Below are positions 1-11,394 of a stretch of DNA of 64,000 nt, piece after piece. Position 1 is the stretch's first letter, and each line of letters starts with the position of its first letter. The DNA is from Entonaema liquescens (taxonomy: Eukaryota > Ascomycota > Sordariomycetes > Xylariales > Xylariaceae), in contig CADCSX010000012.1 in NCBI GenBank assembly GCA_902805475.1, positions 1,426,001-1,490,000 of the forward strand, given 5' to 3'. The translations under genes were made by a program, and so were the position numbers. The notes beneath the pieces were generated by a model. The model was not told the origin of the DNA and searched no databases. It saw only the letters and a list, made by a program, of their open reading frames with translations.

Positions 1-7
1 AGAAGCT

Positions 8-292
8 ATGATGCCAGTCAAATCATCCGAGCGCCTGAACAAGACATCAACCATGGGAACCAGGCGAAAATCAGATTGCGCTGTCTGGCCTGGACAAGAC
101 CACTGGCAGCAGAAGGCAAAGGACGCGAGAATCAATAATAGATCTTGCCAGTGCCTAGCTCGCCTCAGCAAGAGGAACAGAATAATTGTCAAGATCCTCA
201 TTGGCCTACTGATAGTGGGCATTGCCGTCGGTATTGGCTTCGGCATTAGCAAACCTCTCGGCGCAGGCATCTGGCAACCCTCAAACCACTGA
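8..292 (+). CDS. Small single-pass membrane protein, hypothetical
   Basis: A 94-residue open frame begins with two ATGs (8 and 11) and ends at TGA 290-292. The second half has a basic stretch (LSKRNR, about residues 53-58) followed by a glycine- and isoleucine-rich transmembrane segment (about residues 59-82) and the short tail GIWQPSNH. I know this tail layout (basic anchor, glycine-rich helix, G-[IV]-W near the end) from many uncharacterised Pezizomycotina membrane proteins; no function is known to me. The N-terminal part is low in recognisable features. The window starts only 7 bases upstream, so earlier exons may be missing and the start is uncertain. Confidence 0.5.
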   Translation: MMPVKSSERLNKTSTMGTRRKSDCAVWPGQDHWQQKAKDARINNRSCQCLARLSKRNRIIVKILIGLLIVGIAVGIGFGISKPLGAGIWQPSNH

Positions 293-1130
293 TTGTCAGA
301 TTAATATAGAAGCGAAAGGCTTCACGTGTTATCAGAAAGTACGGGTGTTTTCCAAATTGCGACCTTGTTGTATACCAATGACACTAGGTACTCGAAGAAG
401 CCGAGGATTTTATTCGGCCTACCATTATTGCTGTTAGGAGCCTGCCGGGGGCTAATATACCAACAATACCCGACGCTGATTCGAAGCAGCGTTTGTTTGC
501 CTTTCAATTGTCTATACTCTTCAATACTCTTGTTGATACCCAATTGGACTTCCGAGTTCATATGCAAACTGGTTTTTCATAATTCAGGCCAGGGGAGAAA
601 CGGTACCTCATTAGACTACGGACTATAGCGGCGTTAGGAGTAACACGTGGAATGTGGACAAGGCATATCACGAAAAGGCGTCTTGTTTTTTTGCGGAAGT
701 GCAGTTGATACTGGAACTTAAAGAGCATAGTGTTTCGGCCAGATTAGGCACAAGATCGATACCAGACGCTTCGCGGCGTATCATGAAAAATCAACGAACG
801 ACCTGCTTAGGGCCCGTTATTACAAATCATGCGGTTAAGAACATGGAACCTGTTTTATGATCTCATTGAGTGACATGTAAGGAAGATGTCTTTATTAGCT
901 AGAGCTATCTGCTAGTCTCGATTTGCAACAATTACTTCGAGTTAATACTGAATGATAATAGACACTCGTCTAACCTAGAGTTCTCGTAGCCAGTCCGGAA
1001 TTATCTATCTGCAAAAATGAGATTGCATACGCTATACAAGATTTACTGACAAGTGAATGCGTTTGCACATAAGATTACCTGAGGCATGGAAATGGCTAAT
1101 GATATTTGTGTTAGATAGGTTTACCTGTAT
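293..1130. other. Intergenic, no gene seen
   Basis: AT-rich spacer between two convergent small genes. Three open frames of 68-100 codons occur (322-567 minus, 326-628 plus, 654-860 plus). Their translations lack conserved motifs, have no codon pattern like the neighbours, and two overlap on opposite strands, so they are treated as chance. Confidence 0.6.
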
Positions 1131-1613
1131 TCATAAAGGCACGTCCTGAAGCTCTTCGGAACTCTTGGATATACTTCCCACTCCACCTTCGCCGTGATTA
1201 TTAGACGGGGTGGCCCCAGCGGCGTCGGCCTTTACATCTACAACCCTCTCGCGGCCGTCAGCTCCTTGTTTTACGTCCAGCGATCTGCCGGGCCGTACCA
1301 CATTCGGCGACGTCGGTACGATCGGCAAGGGAGGCCTCCGGATCGCTACCCGTGGCCGGGTAAACGGCGCTAGGCGCGATGATCTCGCCGGCCGCTCGGA
1401 AGCCGCCACGGCTTCGCGCCACGGCATCACGCGCTGAGAGGGCAGGGCGGCCATCTCGATGTCGCGGGTCGGGGTCTGCGAGTCCCGCCATGCGGAATAC
1501 AGGGCTAGGGTGGTGAATGTGAGGGGGATCAGGGCGAGGATGATGTACATGGGGATCCAGTTGCTGTTATCGAACTTAGGGGGGAGGAAATGAGGAGCGT
1601 CTTTTAGAGCCAT
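1131..1613 (-). CDS. Hypothetical single-pass membrane protein with disordered tail
   Basis: Single-exon frame of 160 residues starting at ATG 1613. The N-terminus is short and polar (MALKDAPHFLPPKFDNSNW). A hydrophobic transmembrane segment follows (about residues 20-40), then a long arginine/proline/alanine-rich tail predicted to be disordered. There is no signal-peptide cleavage pattern, so an N-terminal signal anchor is likely. The coding stretch is markedly more GC-rich than the flanking DNA, which supports real coding. I do not recognise the family. Confidence 0.6.
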   Translation of the reverse strand: MALKDAPHFLPPKFDNSNWIPMYIILALIPLTFTTLALYSAWRDSQTPTRDIEMAALPSQRVMPWREAVAASERPARSSRLAPFTRPRVAIRRPPLPIVPTSPNVVRPGRSLDVKQGADGRERVVDVKADAAGATPSNNHGEGGVGSISKSSEELQDVPL

Positions 1614-2995
1614 TGGGGAGGGGATGTGTGGGTTAGCTGGAGGGAGAAGATGTGGTGGTGGGAATGGTAGAGTTAGGGGGCAAGAGTGGGAGGAAGTAGA
1701 GCGAAATCACCAACGATGGATGGTATTACTGATACGAGTGTTTTTGCTGCGAGATCAACTCGGAGCTAACTCAACGTTGGGGGTTTCAAGGCCAGCTGAT
1801 TATGGCGAGGAAGGACTAAGTAAACGAAGTCGACTTGGGAGGGGTCGCGTAAGGGGCTATATATGGCTGATTGTTCTATGTAGAATGAAATAAAGCTTTG
1901 TCTCTGAACTTGATTATTGTTCGGATGGGCCCTTGTTCGAATACAATAAGCTTCGAGGGGCGGATGTTCCTATTTGTCAATATCAACTACACTTAAGCAT
2001 ACTTTCTCTTTGATTACCTATAGCTTCGGGATCCGTCAGTTGAGATGACGAGGCGGCCCATTTCAGACTGAGGCCTGCGATGATAGTATCTTGTAGGTAT
2101 ATCTAGAAGAGGTTTGAGCGAATGAACGGCGAGTTTATATTACTGTGCACAATATAGTATTTCGCGAGAACCGACCAGTAGGTAACTATTCGAATCACAA
2201 TTTCTCGTTCCTACATATCAGACCCGACTCTAGGAGACCAATACTTAACCTAGGATTTTCGTACATGATACTAGGTACTCTCAAAAGAAAATGAGGTAAA
2301 CGTAGGAGAAAACACTAAAAACGACGGGTAACGCTGTAAAACATTCGCCTATACGAGGGACTAGCATCCAGAGAACACATAATATAACTAGCGCGTTAAA
2401 AAGATGAATGGTGTCCAGAGATAAATCTCTTCTTTTTCCTGTTCCTTGGAGCGAAGAGTTGAATTATTCGTAACACCTATAGTAACTATTAGGACTAAAG
2501 CTAGCTGTTCTGAGACTAGAAAAGACTAATTTAGATCTACAGTTCCTCGTTGAGTTTGTAACGTCTCCGTACCGTAATTCATACTGCTCGGCCCCTCCCA
2601 GAATATAGGTTGATAACCTACTAGCATTTCTTCTTGACTAGAGTTCCTCTATTACGATAGCGAGTATTGTTACACGGCATGATAACGCCATATATTATCA
2701 GGCCAACCAGATAGGTGTGAAGAACAACCCCCAAACGCTCATTCAATCCTTGTTAGTACCCCCTTAAAATATCCTACAACCTTTCCGCCGGTACCTAGCA
2801 GAGTAAACGCGCCTGGCGTAAGTCGCCCGATTCCTCGAGCGTGTAATAAATGGCGAGCCCGTCCATTTCTATATTCCAGTATCCTCTATGGCCAAAGTGA
2901 GTGTCCCATCATGATCGGTCCGAAACATGAGAATGATGAAATGCCGGTATGTAAGCGGCGATACCCGTGTCCTCTAATTATTTCGGTAGGAATGT
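1614..2995. other. Intergenic, AT-rich
   Basis: About 1.4 kb upstream of the membrane-protein gene on its left and downstream of the transcription-factor gene on its right. It is AT-rich with stops in all frames beyond about 1.9 kb. A GGGGCTATATATGG stretch near 1852-1865 is TATA-like, but its link to either gene is not shown. No repeats or RNA genes were seen. Confidence 0.6.
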
Positions 2996-5462
2996 CTACA
3001 TCCAGTTAATCGAGCTTCCCCCGAACACCGTTGCATAACCACCAAAATTCGGTTGCGGCTGTGTCCCAGTCGGTGTTGCAAACATGTCACCCCAATCGAT
3101 GGCATTGGCATCGACAAACCCGAGCATTTGATCCCACGAAAGATCCGTGCTAGGTTGTGGAGGCGCAGCAGGGCTCACGTTTAGGCTTGCCGTGCTGGGC
3201 GCCCCGATAGTACGCGTATGTTTGGCATCCTCAGGTGGCAGGAGACTTAGCAGCCTGACTATGTAGCCTGGCGCTTCTGGAGCGGAACCCGTAGTCTCTC
3301 GTAGCAATCTTTCTCGTACATTCCAGGCGCGTATTGCGAAGATAGCGGACGCCATGTGCGCTTTTATCGAAAGATCGTATAATTCTGTATGGAAACGATA
3401 GAACAATTCGACTACTCGCCACGCTCTCTCCACCAACTGTCCAGATGTGCGAGTGCTTAGCTGCCCGACCATATAAATGAAAACTTCTATTTGAAAATGC
3501 GACATCACTTATATCCATTAGCAAACCATAGAACTGGCGAGTATAATCCACAACACTTACTAAACCAGAGAAAGAAGCCCTTCGTCTGAGGTATCTGGTA
3601 CATCCTTAAATTTTGCTCGCCTGCCGTAAGAGACAGCTTGAACAGGTTGTCTTTAGGTGTTATGATTTCGGTGCCCCATTCCGGTTGACTTCTGATTGGG
3701 CAGACCAGCTCTCGTAGCTTGCTAACCATGATCGACCTCGTCTCGGTTGCTAACACATGCACAGGTCCCATTAAGGGGTCGCTGTACTTTGTCAGGATTT
3801 CGGTTAAAGTTCTATCTAGCTCATCGATGCGTCGATTCGCCTTTTCGATTTTTTCAGGCTCAGGATTGTCTACTCCCATCTCGTTCTGCATGATAACCAT
3901 ATGAAGGTCGGGTGTGTCAACCATGGTCGCGGCAAGCTCGCAACATATGAGGCGGAATATCATATCCGTGGGGCTGTCCTTGGGCTGAAGGGTGGTCATG
4001 GTAGGGTAAAGATCAGAATCGTTCAAGTTAAGGGGTGGTTTTGTGTCCCAGGAGCGTGGGAGAAGAGAATGGCCCAGGCCAGACATCAGCGCGTACATAG
4101 CATCAAGCAAGATAATTTGCCACCATATGCGTCGGCGCATCTCGGTCTCGAACGGCGATAGCCCGAGGAATTCTCCGTCTCTATGAAGGCCCATTTTCTG
4201 CGCAATTCTCACTGTGACACCGTTTAAAATCCATGCCGCATGGCGGTCGTAATGACCCGGCAAGGAGAACTAGGAAGGTGCTGTTAGCCAAGATCTGACA
4301 GAGATGGCGGCACATATGTATACCAAGTACAGCACTAAGGCCTGCAAAACAACTAGGTCATAGTTCTTTAGAATGCCGATACGCATTAAAGCCGAACGGC
4401 AGCCCTTAGAAAAGCGACTATAAGCCACATCCTTAGAGCACCCGAATCGTTCCAGACATTCATCTTCGGTTAAAGCGACTGTAGCCATTAGATATATAGA
4501 AAATAGTAGAGCTTCGGCATTCTTGGGTATCTTTGCTCTACTTGCTGCGGACTCGACGAGTAGAGGTTGGACTGTAGGAACGTGGATCACCTTGGTTAAG
4601 GGGTTGACTCTTTCGAGGAAAATCTGCCATAAGCGGAATACGTGAGCCGGTTGGGGATGCAGCTCTTCTAGATCGGTGTTAGAAGTATCTGATAATATTA
4701 GACCTGCGTCGAGATCGGAGGTTTGCGAGTCGGCAGGAGTACATGGATCGTCTACTGTTTCTTCATCCTCGAGTATCTCGCGCATTGCCGAGAGCTAGGA
4801 GGGGCGAGAGAAGAAGTTAAGCCCAGAGCTATTCAAAAAAGCAAGAAAAAAAAAAGAAAAAAACCCCCTTCCCCCCCATTGAACCAGTAACGGGTAGCAT
4901 GTTAGGGAGAGTTAGGGGCACGGGAGCGCGGGAAAGTAGGAAAGCGGGAGAGGACGAACTCACCTCACTATGGATAGACGCCCATAAGAAACTATCTATA
5001 AATTTAACGCCGCCATCGTCAACAATTAGTTTCCCGAGGGGTTTCCAAGAGTCGTCTTGGCTCGGAGACTCGGTAGACGAGGGAGCTGGTGGTTTGGCTG
5101 TGGCATACTCGGACAGTAACTCCTCGCACCGGGCAAGCCTCTGCTGCAAGTCTTGGTTGGGCCTCCGCCTTTTGCGTGCAGGGGCAGGAGTACTTGGAGT
5201 ACAGGCAACATTGGCCTAAGCACGATCTGTCAGGACGAGAGACGGAAAAGCTTTAAGGGGGAATAGGCTTCTCCCTTGTCCGAAAACTCACCTTGATGCA
5301 GTTGGAACAAGGAGTTCTGCGGTCACATTTGATCTTTCTATTTTGGCATAGAACCTACGTAAATATGGAGTAAGGATGGGTGACCTTTGAGCGGCTCGGT
5401 GGTACAAATTAACTCACACAAGCAAGCACCCTGGGTGGTTTTCCCGATGAGCTAGACGCCAT
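2996..5462 (-). CDS. Zn2Cys6 fungal-specific transcription factor
   Basis: Six exons: 5418-5462, 5292-5354, 4964-5215, 4324-4794, 3561-4269 and 2996-3507, giving 683 residues. The splice sites keep frame throughout. The Zn2Cys6 cluster spans residues 15-41 with Cys at 15, 18, 25, 31, 34 and 41, split over three exons (CVLC, QNRKIKC, CSNC, then a final Cys). A basic linker ARKRRRP and a coiled-coil start (QDLQQRLARCEELLSEY) follow, as usual for dimerising members. The middle carries the fungal-specific (MHR, Fungal_trans) region, recognisable by LPGHYDRHAAWILNG, VRIAQKMGLHRDG and MRRRIWWQIILLDA. It is predicted to act in the nucleus as a DNA-binding regulator. The target pathway cannot be inferred because neither neighbour is a pathway gene. 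Confidence 0.92.
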
Positions 5463-7367
5463 GGTTATCGACGTCCCTCTCTCAGTTCAGCACCTTAATC
5501 CTGTCTGCACTGCACCCCAAGTCTACAAGTGAGACTTGGTTGGCGCCTATCATTGACTCTTGACGATAAGTCTAGTGGGGTTCTGGTATTGAAGCTGACA
5601 ATAATGTAGCCACGAATATATTTGGAAGTATCCCTCGTATGAGAAACGGAAAAGTATCTTTATCGATTGCGGCCAAGTGGAGGAAATGCGACACGAATGA
5701 GAGGTTGCCTAACGCCTTTGTGGCCAGGGGGGAAGAAAGGGTTGTCAGACGCCTTAAGTGGAATGTGGACAATAAGAAAAAGGTTCGGTCTTCTTAGAAG
5801 CCGAATGTAAATTTATGACTCCGAGGGGAAACTCTTTTTTTCCCTTCCCTTTGATACGTATCAAGACATATGATTAAGTGTAGGTGGGATGAGAAGCAAT
5901 TGAGGTATCCCCGAATAAACTCGGGTAGATTTGTAAGTAAGGGACTGCTGGTATGTAAACGTAAAATTATGTAAATTATGTAATTCCCTTTTAGTATCTT
6001 TCTTACCCAAGGTGATAGAATGCGGTAGTACTTAACTGCATATGCCAAAGTAACCTAGGTACTTTGGTATGCGGCAGGCTGCGGGCTACGGGATGCGGGC
6101 GGGTAGACTAAGGAACGTAAAAAAAAAGAAAGAAAGAAAAAAAATTATACAAAACTGCGAATTGTTATAATTGATGATCCAAGGCTGAATATTCTTATGG
6201 ATTCCGTGATTCCGTACCCAGTACGTATTTTTAGTTTTTTAATTTGCCCTTCCCGCTCCCATGAGACAACCTAAGCAGCTAAACTTTAACTTGGTTATTA
6301 GCACTAGTTAAACTACCTGCCTTTATTCTTTCTGGATTATTCCATTCTCCCTGTCCTTGTATTCCGACTTGGCACGTGAGCCCAAGTCCTACAACTTACA
6401 GTATGTTACACCGTGTATCCGCTTGGAGATAAACGTTGCTTTGAAAAGGCCACACAGCCACAACATACCTAGGTAAGGTTAGTTTAGTATCTTATTTTTG
6501 CTAAATCTCAGGAGATTCCCGCTCTCTTCCAGGGGTTCGTAGCAGCTCACTCTCGAAAGACGCGTCGCTGCGGTATACGATAAAGCAAACCCGATTTAGG
6601 TTCCGAGTTAAATGATCGCTCATGAAAATGCAACACATTCATAAATCCCTGTTGTCCTAAATTTCGTATTTATTAATAGCTATTATTAATAGCTACTAGA
6701 TTTATGATGCTAAGCAGGTCGTTACGTCTTTTGACTACGACATGCCAACCTGCAGACCGGAGACGGGATGAATCCGGGGTAAAAGCGGCGGATTGAGTTC
6801 CGCCGTGTAGCACGGGCTGATTATCACCCCGCCGATGATTTCACTATGAATGGTTTGACGTATAGGACATCAATCACCGCCCGCCGTAGACACGAAAATG
6901 AGTCAAACATCAACACTCAGTGGTATGAACCAGTTATCAACATGTATTTCCATGCGTTTAGATAGTTGGCTGGTATGATAGTAAAGAATATAGGTATCCC
7001 ACATGATATGTATTATCGCCTTGACCAGAGTTAACATTATTAGTCATATATACATGTCTCATCATCTACGTTTCTGAGCCTATTACCAAGTAATATGGCT
7101 TGATTCACCATCGATTAATATTAAGGTGATTGTTCTTAACCCGTTTTCCTTTTTCTTCCTTCGTTATGCAACGATATATCTACGTTACAGCATTGATAAA
7201 AGCCAGTTGAACCTGGCGGGTATATCCGGTCTATAAGTCAGGCTGCCGATTGCTACCTTCTAATCCCCTTTTAGAAGGCCTCGTAAATGCTGAATTTTCA
7301 GACCAGACGCCGAATTGTGTCAACCGTTCCTTCAACCCACCCCCTACCGTCTACTATCAGTGGTAAC
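5463..7367. other. Intergenic; regulator upstream region and SEC59 3' region
   Basis: About 1.9 kb between the start of the Zn2Cys6 gene and the stop of SEC59. It contains palindromes of the ACCTAGGT type (6053-6060; TACCTAGGTA at 6466-6475), an A-rich stretch near 6119-6145 and a perfect 13 bp tandem duplication of TTATTAATAGCTA at 6670-6695. The open frames here (5572-5772, 5794-6048 and others) have no recognisable protein features. Confidence 0.6.
6670..6695. repeat. 13 bp tandem duplication
   Basis: TTATTAATAGCTA occurs twice head to tail without mismatch. The unit is partly self-complementary (TATTAATA, TAGCTA), so it could also form a small hairpin. It is intergenic and no function is inferred. 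Confidence 0.75.
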
Positions 7368-10144
7368 CTAAATACCAAAACCCTTTACACATGTCCACAG
7401 TACCACAGGTACCACGACATTGTCGTTGCCACCAGTCAAGACCGCCTCTGTCAGACTGGCCGTAGCAGCACATATTCCCATTTTCTGGGCTGCGGCACCA
7501 CGTTTCCGAATTGCCGTTCGTCTGAGGCCATCCGCCTATTTGTAGCCACAGGCGAGCGGCCGCGAGCCCTGCGAAGACGGCAACCGCAAAAGCTACGCTT
7601 CCCTCTAGACTCTTACCACCACCCCACAGCCATTTTCGCTGTCCATAACGTCTCCCGATTAAAGAAGCAGCTGCGTCGCCTAACCCTACACATACGACAC
7701 CCGATATCATGCTGATTTCTCTCGTCGGCACCTCCCAGCCGTCGAGGCATCCGGTCCCGGCCCGCGGGAGCGAACCCAGCGATAGCCACAGTGGAATCGC
7801 ACAACCTATAAGAAGGAATATGTGCGAGATGACAACCGGGCCTCGGAGATCTCGTCCATCGACGTACGGGGCTAGGAAAGAAGCTAACGGTTTCGAAAGC
7901 GGCGGAAGTTGGCTTGCACGGAGGAGGTCGAGCAAAAGGAAAAGAGCGAGGACAACAGATAGTGCCAGAGCCGCAAATGTTGGGTCTACGTAAGTAGCCG
8001 GTAGGAACATAGCAACCATCATGAAATGGAATACTTTCCGACGCGTATCTACTTCGTAGATAGGCGATAGCCGGAATACGACTACCAACCCGATTGCGAT
8101 GATACATAGGAAATACGCGCTCAGTAGGAGACGCGTATTAGCCTGTCCAATATGCAGCTGGCGGAGGTCGTCAATCCAACCCAAAGAAACAGGGTGCTCA
8201 AGTTCGCCAGATGGCCTTAAGGGGAGGCATATCCATCTTTCTAGATTTCGACTAACCACTTCCCACCTAAACTGTGGCAGATCCCCGAACAAATAGCCTA
8301 GAGCCCACCCCACCGGCTCATGGCCATGAAGTGCGTCGTCTGCAATGACGGATTTCACGCCGACAAAAGGAAGGGGAAGGAGTACGGCGCCTATGATGCA
8401 AATATAGACATACGCTGCATAAATCCACTTTCGCGTTGTGGCTTGCTTTTGCGTAAGCAAGAAGAAAGCGCGGACAGAGCGAGAGGCAGTCCGTTTCCTC
8501 CGACCGGACGGCGTATGTGTATGAGATTTGCGCGGTAAATTGTCTACGCCAGGTAGTGTGTGTCGACGGAGTGGGGTTGATCCAGATTTTGTATCTCCCG
8601 TATTAGCCAGGGACTTTTGGCCCATATTGGAGGTGGGGAATGAATTTTCTTCGATCCCAGTAGAACCAACACCATCATACATGGTCTTTACACGAGCAGG
8701 CCCTCCAGCTGCCCTAGATGCCGGGTCGTCGCTATCTTCCTGGCCATCAAACGCTTCGCAGGAACTGCAAGATGAGCTATCCATGGGCGCGTGAAACAAA
8801 TCGTGTCTAACCCTCCTCCATGGCATGATGCTTGAAAAGAAAGAAGACGTCGGCTTGGAGGAGTTTGGGGTTCTCTTAAAACGCCACTTCGGCACACGGG
8901 CCAAAGAGATACCCCATCTAATAGTTTGACCACACAGAACAAGAATATCAAGACCCCCGACCCAGAGTAGTGACTTTAAGATGACTGCCTGCGGTGAAGA
9001 TGCGAGGAACAAAAGGTCAATAAGCGAGATCGACAATAATTGCAGCTCGGCCGTAAGAAGACTGGTCGTAGTTAGAGTACGAAGTATGGAACAGACACTT
9101 TGATGTAATGGGTACAACAGAGTCGCAGTCTCGAGTGAGATAGATACCGAGGAAACCTCAATTCCTCTAGCATTCGTCTGGGCATTTTTCAGTCCCCAAG
9201 ACACTTCTCTTAGGAGTAGGGGTGCGCATGAGAGAGCCCAGTGCAAGGAGTCGCATCCCGGACCAACACTGGACAGGGTGGGGATGACTGCTGGCGGCAA
9301 GGAGCATATGGCAAGTATGATACTAGGTAGAATTACAGCCTCGTTGTCGGCGGCAAGAAGTAGTGAGACGAGAATGGTGATGGCTGACGGGTATAATAGC
9401 GGTGCCGGGTCGAAAGATGATGGTATATAAATCGGGATTTTCTTCGAGGGCGTCCGATGCCAGTAAGCCCATAGTACGAGTCGCAACGGATAAAGTAACA
9501 TTAAAACGACTGATATCCCTAGCCAGACACAGAGCTCTAGATTTATATTAGTTTTTTTTTTTAGTTTTTTTTTTAAAAATATGTATAAGGCAAATCAGCT
9601 GTATGAAAAAGAATGAGAAAGGCGTACCTAGATTCCATCTGCGAAGTACGGGTTGAACATAGGTGTTCGTGCAAACCGCAACACCTAGGAACCCAATGAG
9701 TAGGAATTCGGTAGAACGCCGAACAATCTCCTTCCTCCTCCGCGCCCTATCGGCTGGACTTTGGGGTCTTTTGCTTATCGACTCATCCTTCTTCAGGTTA
9801 TAGGACATTCGTCTCCCTTCTTCCTCAAGGACAGCAGGAGACGGTATCGGGGTCGAAGTTCCCGATAGGACTTCATTGCGACCTCGTAATCCCTTTCTAG
9901 ACCTTCTTGGCGCTGGTAAGCCTTTAAGAAAGTGTTCATCATCGGCCTCGGTACCGCTGTCGCTACTTGGTGTAACTTCTCTCGAAACGCCAGACGAGAC
10001 GGGTTTCGCTTCTTCTCTCAAGGTTGCATAGGTCAAGTGGTCGGATGGTTCGAGTAGCTCGGAGTGCTGGCGATGGTAGGGATGTGGGGATCGTGAGAGC
10101 AGTCTCAAAGCATCTTGTGGAGGCGGGTCGAGGTGCTCAGGCAT
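7368..10144 (-). CDS. SEC59: Dolichol kinase (frame break near 3' end)
   Basis: Two exons: 9628-10144 and 7368-9536. The enzyme transfers phosphate from CTP to dolichol in the ER membrane, supplying dolichyl phosphate for N-glycosylation, O-mannosylation and GPI anchors. The N-terminal 170 residues are polar and disordered; the rest has many transmembrane segments. The conserved CTP-binding region is clear: GDAAASLIGRRYGQ, then GGGKSLEGS. The conserved C-terminus (TEAVLTGGNDNVVVPVVLW, ending at TAG 7368-7370) is present but in another frame from the upstream part, with the switch between about 7490 and 7545. Exon 2 has one base too many for an open frame, so one extra base is implied, or two missing ones; no intron fits. 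I chose ATG 10144 over 10213 because the first 23 residues look untranslated. Homology is firm; the exact C-terminal junction is not. Confidence 0.9.
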
Positions 10145-11394
10145 TATCGAGACCCGGTTAGTTGATAGGCACACCTTAGGCGCGCAACGTAGAGGCAATT
10201 CATTCAGTCTCAACCAGGAATTCTTGCGTCATGTTCCGAGGATAAGTTATGTGAATATGTGAATATGTGAATACGTGCAAAAGGTAGAACAATCGGATTG
10301 TAGGGATAGAAGTTGTAAAGATCTACGCTAAGGGGGTACTTGAACAAGTTTTAAAGATCTTCAAAAAATAGTTCCGATAACCTTTGGGAGTACTTTTACC
10401 TAGGTAAGCTGCGATGTTGTATTGAACGATTGAATGGTTGACGATTAGCGATTGGCGATTGGCAACATCGGTGGGTCTTCTCAGGTACTTTGGTGCACGG
10501 AATTCACATGTCTTTTTCGTCCGCGTCGTAATCAGCATTTAAAGATATCCGTGAAGTACCTGAAGTATCTGAGGTACTTACATTACGCTAGTTATACGTA
10601 ACGTATCTAGGACCACTTTGTGTTGTATATTTTATGCACGCATCACCTCAAGAGTCTATCTAAGGACATCAGCTATTACATAATAGTGTGGCTGGTGAAA
10701 CTACCTATACATAAAAGTTCTAATTGTACAGATCAAAGCTGGCTACATGTACATAATTATTCACCCTATGATAAGGCAAGTAAACGAAGAATTACATAGT
10801 TCATATTACCATCAATTTCGAATTATGAGGATAAAATCAAAAAAGGCAGGGATTGACTTAGTTGTATACACGAATGAATATAGACTATCTAAGTCAAACA
10901 ATACCCAACTCTAGAATAATAGGTATACTTTATATACTTTATAGCAAGACTAAGCAAGACTAAGCAAGTTGATGCTTATCGGTCTATCCCAACTTACGAA
11001 TTAGCCTTGTTGATGGGTGAGGTCCCGCCGACATCGACACGGGATCGGACAAGATCCGGAGATACGTGCATAAAGCCATGCATATCTGCCGGTTATAGAC
11101 CACGGGATGCGGATCTCACAATTATCCAGTCACAGGAGCTCTAAATCAACCAACTATAGCTTCAATTCGGTTTCTTGATCTTCCGCAGCTTGTGTTATTC
11201 CCTTTATGTCCGCATAAATAATTAAGTCCGTTTATACTTGTAGGATAATGCTATAGAATTTTCAAAAGCAGGGCTCCAGCTGCTCGTATAATATAAATTA
11301 CTACTCCTCGCCGTTGAACTACTTATAAGCCATAACCACCAGTGTCTCCCCATGAAGTCAGAAACCAGAAAGTATCTACTGATACAACATCAAA
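10145..11394. other. Intergenic, repeats only
   Basis: About 1.25 kb upstream of both SEC59 (-) and the P450 (+), so it holds both promoters. It contains a GTGAATAT triplet repeat at 10251-10277, a TACCTAGGTA palindrome at 10397-10406, and 2.6 copies of AGCAAGACTA at 10943-10968. No additional gene was seen. Confidence 0.6.
10251..10277. repeat. Short tandem repeat, 8 bp unit
   Basis: GTGAATAT, GTGAATAT and GTGAATAC stand in tandem, followed by GTG. It lies about 110 bp upstream of the chosen SEC59 start codon. Confidence 0.7.
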
